Shown piece after piece: positions 62,737-64,000 of a stretch of 64,000 nucleotides of DNA. Within the stretch, counting starts at the first letter, position 1. The number at the start of each line of letters is the position of its first letter. The translations under genes and the position numbers were made by a program. A model generated the notes under the pieces. It searched no databases, was not told where the DNA came from, and saw nothing but the letters and a program-made list of their open reading frames with translations. The stretch is from Aliivibrio wodanis (GTDB lineage: Bacteria > Pseudomonadota > Gammaproteobacteria > Enterobacterales > Vibrionaceae). The DNA lies in assembly GCA_000953695.1 (NCBI GenBank), contig LN554847.1, positions 1,057,801 to 1,121,800 on the forward strand. Direction: 5' to 3'.

Positions 62737-64000
62737 ATGAAACCCTCTATCGAAAAAGTCTTACTTCAAATCGCATTGGATCTTAGCTCTAACTTATCCA
62801 GTGATTTGCATTATCAGCGCTTAATCTCTTCTATTCATCACGTATTCCCTTGCGACGCCAGTGCATTATTTGTATTAGATGCTGATAGCTGCCTTAAACC
62901 TGTCGCTGTACAAGGGCTTTCTACTGCGGTTTTGGGCCGTTGTTTTCCACCAAAAGTACACCCTCGATTACAAGCCATTTTAGAGAGCAAACACCCTGTC
63001 CGTTTTGAATCCAATTCAGACTTACCAGACCCCTTTGATGGCTTATTATTGGTGGATGAACACGTCAGTATTGAAGTGCATGATTGCCTAGGTTGTAGCC
63101 TGTACGTAGAAGATACTTTAGTCGGTCTATTAACCTTAGATGCGTTAGAGGTGGGTGCCTTTAAAAAGATAGATAACATCACGATTGAAACCTTCGCAGC
63201 CCTTGCTGCAGCTACCTTGCACAACAAAGCATTAATAGAAACCTTAAAGAACAGCAATCAACAACAAAAATCCATCAACCAAGCGCTAATCCAACAAGCT
63301 CGAAACCAAAAAGGTGAGTTGATTGGCATTAGCCCTCAGATCCAACGATTACGTACCAATATCAAGATGGTAGCCTCTTCTGACTATGCCGTTTTGATCA
63401 GCGGTGAGACCGGTTGTGGTAAAGAATTGGTCGCTCATTCTGTACATGAACAATCTCTTCGTAATGAACAAGCAATGATTTATGTAAACTGTGCAGCCTT
63501 GCCTGAATCCTTAGCTGAAAGTGAGCTGTTTGGTCACGTCAAAGGCGCGTTTACTGGTGCCAATAATCACCGAGCAGGTAAATTTGAATTGGCGGATAAT
63601 GGCACTATTTTCTTAGATGAAATTGGTGAATTGCCCTTGTTAATTCAAGCCAAATTATTGCGTGTTATTCAGCAAGGTGAAGTGCAACGTGTCGGTTCTG
63701 ATAAAAACGTCATGGTAAATGTGCGTATCATCGCCGCAACCAACCGTAATTTAGAGCAAGAAGTAGAAGCAGGACGCTTTCGAGCTGACTTATTTCACCG
63801 TTTAAATGTGTTCCCAATAAACGTGCCACCACTGCGTGATCGTGACGGTGATATTTCTGTTTTAGCTGGGTATTTATTAGATAAAGTTCGTACCCAATTT
63901 AACGTGCCAAATCTTCATATTCATCCACGAACGTTAACTCATTTAGAGAATAGCCAGTGGCTAGGTAATGTACGAGAACTTGAACATACGTTAATGCGTG
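62737..64000 (+). CDS. norR: Nitric oxide-sensing regulator NorR (3' end outside window)
   Basis: 421 codons visible from the ATG at 62737-62739, behind GGAAAG. The N-terminal GAF domain (about 1-170) aligns by eye with E. coli NorR: PCDASALFVLDADSCLKPVA, then DLPDPFDGLLLVDE. The sigma-54 AAA+ domain has SGETGCGKE, GAFTGA (in HVKGAFTGANN), DEIGELPL and RFRADLFHRLNVFPINVPPL. The HTH is outside the window. NorR activates NO detoxification genes (norVW or hmp) on binding NO to iron. Confidence 0.92.
   Translation, partial: MKPSIEKVLLQIALDLSSNLSSDLHYQRLISSIHHVFPCDASALFVLDADSCLKPVAVQGLSTAVLGRCFPPKVHPRLQAILESKHPVRFESNSDLPDPFDGLLLVDEHVSIEVHDCLGCSLYVEDTLVGLLTLDALEVGAFKKIDNITIETFAALAAATLHNKALIETLKNSNQQQKSINQALIQQARNQKGELIGISPQIQRLRTNIKMVASSDYAVLISGETGCGKELVAHSVHEQSLRNEQAMIYVNCAALPESLAESELFGHVKGAFTGANNHRAGKFELADNGTIFLDEIGELPLLIQAKLLRVIQQGEVQRVGSDKNVMVNVRIIAATNRNLEQEVEAGRFRADLFHRLNVFPINVPPLRDRDGDISVLAGYLLDKVRTQFNVPNLHIHPRTLTHLENSQWLGNVRELEHTLMR

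Noticed and set aside
62838-63257. 139-codon open frame on the minus strand
   Set aside because: It is antisense to the conserved GAF domain of NorR, which is clearly encoded on the plus strand.

Overview
The window looks like chromosome of a marine member of the Vibrionaceae, most likely the Aliivibrio (Vibrio fischeri/logei) group. This is an inference. It rests on the low G+C, the protein families seen (split PutA with PutP, SpeA-SpeB, NarK, class I HMG-CoA reductase, Blc, ArsR-ACR3, NorR, AstB) and Vibrio-like Fur-regulated iron genes. No rRNA or tRNA gene was seen.

Layout. 1-794: 5' part of a siderophore-binding protein gene behind a Fur box. 938-12974: a complete type I-F CRISPR-Cas locus with a 41-repeat array, leader, cas6f, cas7f, cas5f, cas8f, cas2-3 and cas1. 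A WYL-domain regulator heads the operon, behind a strong sigma-70 promoter and a degenerate repeat-like sequence. 13-21 kb: two small genes, a 162-bp MITE-like element and a proline catabolism cluster (putP, a detached PutA C-terminal domain, putA lacking the DNA-binding domain, and an AraC regulator). 21-32.5 kb: a PEGA/SUMF1 exported protein, a FetB-like permease, an aldo-keto reductase, a giant DUF748/AsmA-like protein, an M15 peptidase, and speA-speB for putrescine synthesis.

32.7-41.4 kb is the most unusual stretch. An intact mvaA is followed by a 5'-truncated blc, then about 6 kb of very AT-rich DNA, then a 3' fragment of mvaA and an intact blc. The two mvaA-blc segments are direct repeats offset by exactly 6,819 bp, identical over 347 bp but diverged at both outer edges. 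The junction next to the truncated blc contains short pieces of the yiaW-like gene and of the speA upstream region. The AT-rich interval encodes a PilZ protein, a CheX-like protein, a decayed CheV/CheW-like remnant, an exported protein, a CadC/ToxR-like regulator, and a second ToxR-like regulator that overlaps a small membrane partner gene (ToxR/ToxS or VtrA/VtrC-like layout).

41.5-64 kb: yiaVW-like membrane-fusion genes with a divergent LysR, an LRR-protein kinase fusion, NarK, AstB, a 10-TM metal exporter with two Fur-like boxes, a YghU-type GST, a DsbA-like protein, RarD, an AraC/GyrI-type regulator divergent from an aminotransferase with operator-like direct repeats between them, an M14 peptidase, two uncharacterised proteins, arsR-acr3, a Cache-GGDEF-EAL protein, and the 5' part of norR.

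How genes work together. The cas operon and array form one immunity module: Cas1 and Cas2-3 for adaptation, Csy1-4 for surveillance, Cas2-3 for degradation. PutA, the detached domain and PutP import and oxidise proline. SpeA and SpeB turn arginine into putrescine. ArsR and ACR3 give arsenite efflux. All functions come from motif and family recognition by reading; no database search was run.
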